Shown piece by piece: positions 62,824-64,000 of a stretch of DNA of 64,000 nt; the stretch's first letter is position 1; each line of letters starts with the position of its first letter. Source of the DNA: Micromonospora sp. WMMD1155 (GTDB taxonomy: Bacteria > Actinomycetota > Actinomycetes > Mycobacteriales > Micromonosporaceae); the NCBI RefSeq assembly GCF_029581275.1, contig NZ_CP120742.1, forward strand, positions 7,280,428-7,344,427, in the 5' to 3' direction. Both the position numbers and the translations under genes were made by a program. The notes under the pieces were generated by a model. It saw nothing but the letters and a program-made list of their open reading frames with translations, did not search any database and had not been told where the DNA came from.

Positions 62824-64000
62824 TCAGGACGCCAAAAGCAGCCACTTCTGGTCCTCGTCCGTCTTGTCCAGGTCCCACTGCCAGACCAGGTAACCGTTCC
62901 AGGTGCTGCCCGCCATCGGTGGCTTCTTGTCGTCGCCGGACAGGTCCAGCACCTTGCCGGAGTGGCGGTTGGTGATCCACACCTTGCCGTTGCCGGCGTC
63001 CGACAACTTCCACTGGTGGTTTGGGTTGTCGGGCTTCTTGTCCGCGACCACCAGATAGGCCTGGTTGGACAAGGAACCCTTCTCCACCGCCAGCGACTTG
63101 TGCAGGAAGTTGTTGGTGATGGTCACGTACCCGCTGACCGGAGCGGGGGCGATCCGCCAGTACTGGTCCTTGCCGTGCGTGTTGGCCCACAACTGCACCC
63201 GGGTGCCGGACTTCGTCGCGGCCACGTCCGTGCCGGGTATTTCTACGATCGCCCCGGCCCAAGCGTTCTGGAGCTGGTAGGTCCTGGCCGGGTCGTACAG
63301 CTGCTTCGGCGCGGCGGGTGCGCCCGAGGGCGGCGGCGCCGGCTGCCCCGACGGGGGTGGGGACGGGACTGCGGAGCCGGCCGGGCCGGACGCGGGGGGC
63401 GACGACGGGGCCAGCGACGGGCTCGATGCCGCGACCGGAGGTTTGACCTGGTTACCGTTCAGCTGCAGGACCTCCCGGTACATCGGCTCGTACGCCGGCA
63501 CCAGGTCCGCCAACTGGGCGACGGAGGTGGGAGGCAGGCCCCCCGCCTGCCGGATCGTGTTCGCCCCCCACTGGAAGGCGCCCAGTGACAAGCGGTAGGG
63601 GTCCGCGCCGGTGAACCCGGAGAACTGGTTGGTCAGGTCGCACATCGCCGAGCCGAGCACGGTGATCGCGTCGGTCGGATTCCACACCGAGTCGCTCGGT
63701 CCGGCGTACTGCGTCCACATCTCCGGGCTGAACTGGGCGATGCCCTGGCCCTGCTCGGTACGCAGGTTGCCGTCGAAGTTGGAGGCCGCGCGCAACTGGG
63801 CGGCGATCCGCACCGGGGTCACCTGGGGGCAGACGCCGCCGGCCCGGTTGATCACCGGGACCAGAGCGGCCGGCAGCAGCGAGGTCCGCGCCGGGATGGA
63901 GACGGGTTTGGGCGACGGTCGGGTTGGCGACGGCACCGCCTTCGGCGCGTTGGGGTCGAACTGCCGCTGGTCGGCATACCAGGAGGCGTAGCCGGTGGCG
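62824..64000 (-). CDS. Ricin-type lectin protein with lytic-transglycosylase-like domain (5' partial)
   Basis: The frame is open to the window edge, so the start lies beyond 64000. The visible N-terminal part (GYASWYADQRQFDP, then a Pro/Ser linker) leads to a lysozyme-like domain (NRAGGVCPQVTPVRIAAQLRA; EQGQGIAQFSPEMWTQYA; NPTDAITVLGSAMCDLT) resembling transglycosylase domains. A Pro/Ser/Ala-rich linker (about 63290-63450) follows, then a C-terminal ricin-B lectin domain (QLQNAWAGAIVEIP...QLWANTHGKDQYWRI...ITNRHSGKVLDLSG). It is probably secreted and acts on the cell wall. Confidence 0.8.
   Translation of the reverse strand, partial: ATGYASWYADQRQFDPNAPKAVPSPTRPSPKPVSIPARTSLLPAALVPVINRAGGVCPQVTPVRIAAQLRAASNFDGNLRTEQGQGIAQFSPEMWTQYAGPSDSVWNPTDAITVLGSAMCDLTNQFSGFTGADPYRLSLGAFQWGANTIRQAGGLPPTSVAQLADLVPAYEPMYREVLQLNGNQVKPPVAASSPSLAPSSPPASGPAGSAVPSPPPSGQPAPPPSGAPAAPKQLYDPARTYQLQNAWAGAIVEIPGTDVAATKSGTRVQLWANTHGKDQYWRIAPAPVSGYVTITNNFLHKSLAVEKGSLSNQAYLVVADKKPDNPNHQWKLSDAGNGKVWITNRHSGKVLDLSGDDKKPPMAGSTWNGYLVWQWDLDKTDEDQKWLLLAS

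Overview
High-GC (about 70% by eye), GTG-rich DNA. Gene content includes ESX/WXG100-type proteins, a mycosin, an XRE/TPR regulator, an EthA/EthR-like pair and DUF3237. This fits a filamentous actinomycete, most likely Micromonosporaceae; that placement is inference from gene types and codon use, not a database match.

Layout. (1) 1-9.25 kb is a defence island: the 3' end of hsdM, hsdS and hsdR of a type I restriction-modification system. A Ser/Thr kinase with a long C-terminal region follows, then a Cys-rich protein, a probable PD-(D/E)XK protein and a GIY-YIG protein. (2) 9.5-16.9 kb is a leftward, tightly packed operon: GH3-like protein, Ldh2-type dehydrogenase, radical SAM enzyme and GT2-type glycosyltransferase, then after a hairpin a sugar nucleotidyltransferase. 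It is divergent from an XRE regulator (17.3 kb). Next come a frameshifted S9 peptidase, an APC permease and an acetamidase with an abnormal C-terminus. The same dyad, ATGCGGAC-N9-GTCCGCAT, lies in both divergent promoter regions, which suggests one regulon. (3) 24.5-34.8 kb holds ESX-type secreted-protein genes, a lipoprotein, SMI1/KNR4-like and HEAT-repeat proteins, a Gly-rich WXG protein and a mycosin, with no EccB/C/D/E core in the window.

(4) 35.2-47.1 kb is a mobile region. Two closely related tyrosine recombinases face each other at 36.8 and 45.7 kb. Between them are a metalloprotease, an IS5-type remnant and an IS701-family element that is itself interrupted by a complete IS21-family element with a 5-bp target duplication. 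A 3' half-tRNA sequence followed by a strong terminator lies upstream of the second recombinase. An IS256 remnant closes the region. (5) 47.2-57.0 kb is an oxidoreductase locus: Baeyer-Villiger monooxygenase, amidohydrolase, EthR-like TetR regulator, PEBP protein, PLP decarboxylase, SDR, two MDR reductases, a DUF3237 protein and a CGNR zinc-finger regulator. (6) 57.4-64.0 kb carries a TMEM175-like channel, a LivK-like lipoprotein, a small lipoprotein, a two-component system and a ricin-lectin cell-wall protein cut by the window end.

The two most promising undescribed units are the XRE-linked radical SAM/glycosyltransferase cluster with its shared operator, and the four-gene set downstream of the type I restriction system.
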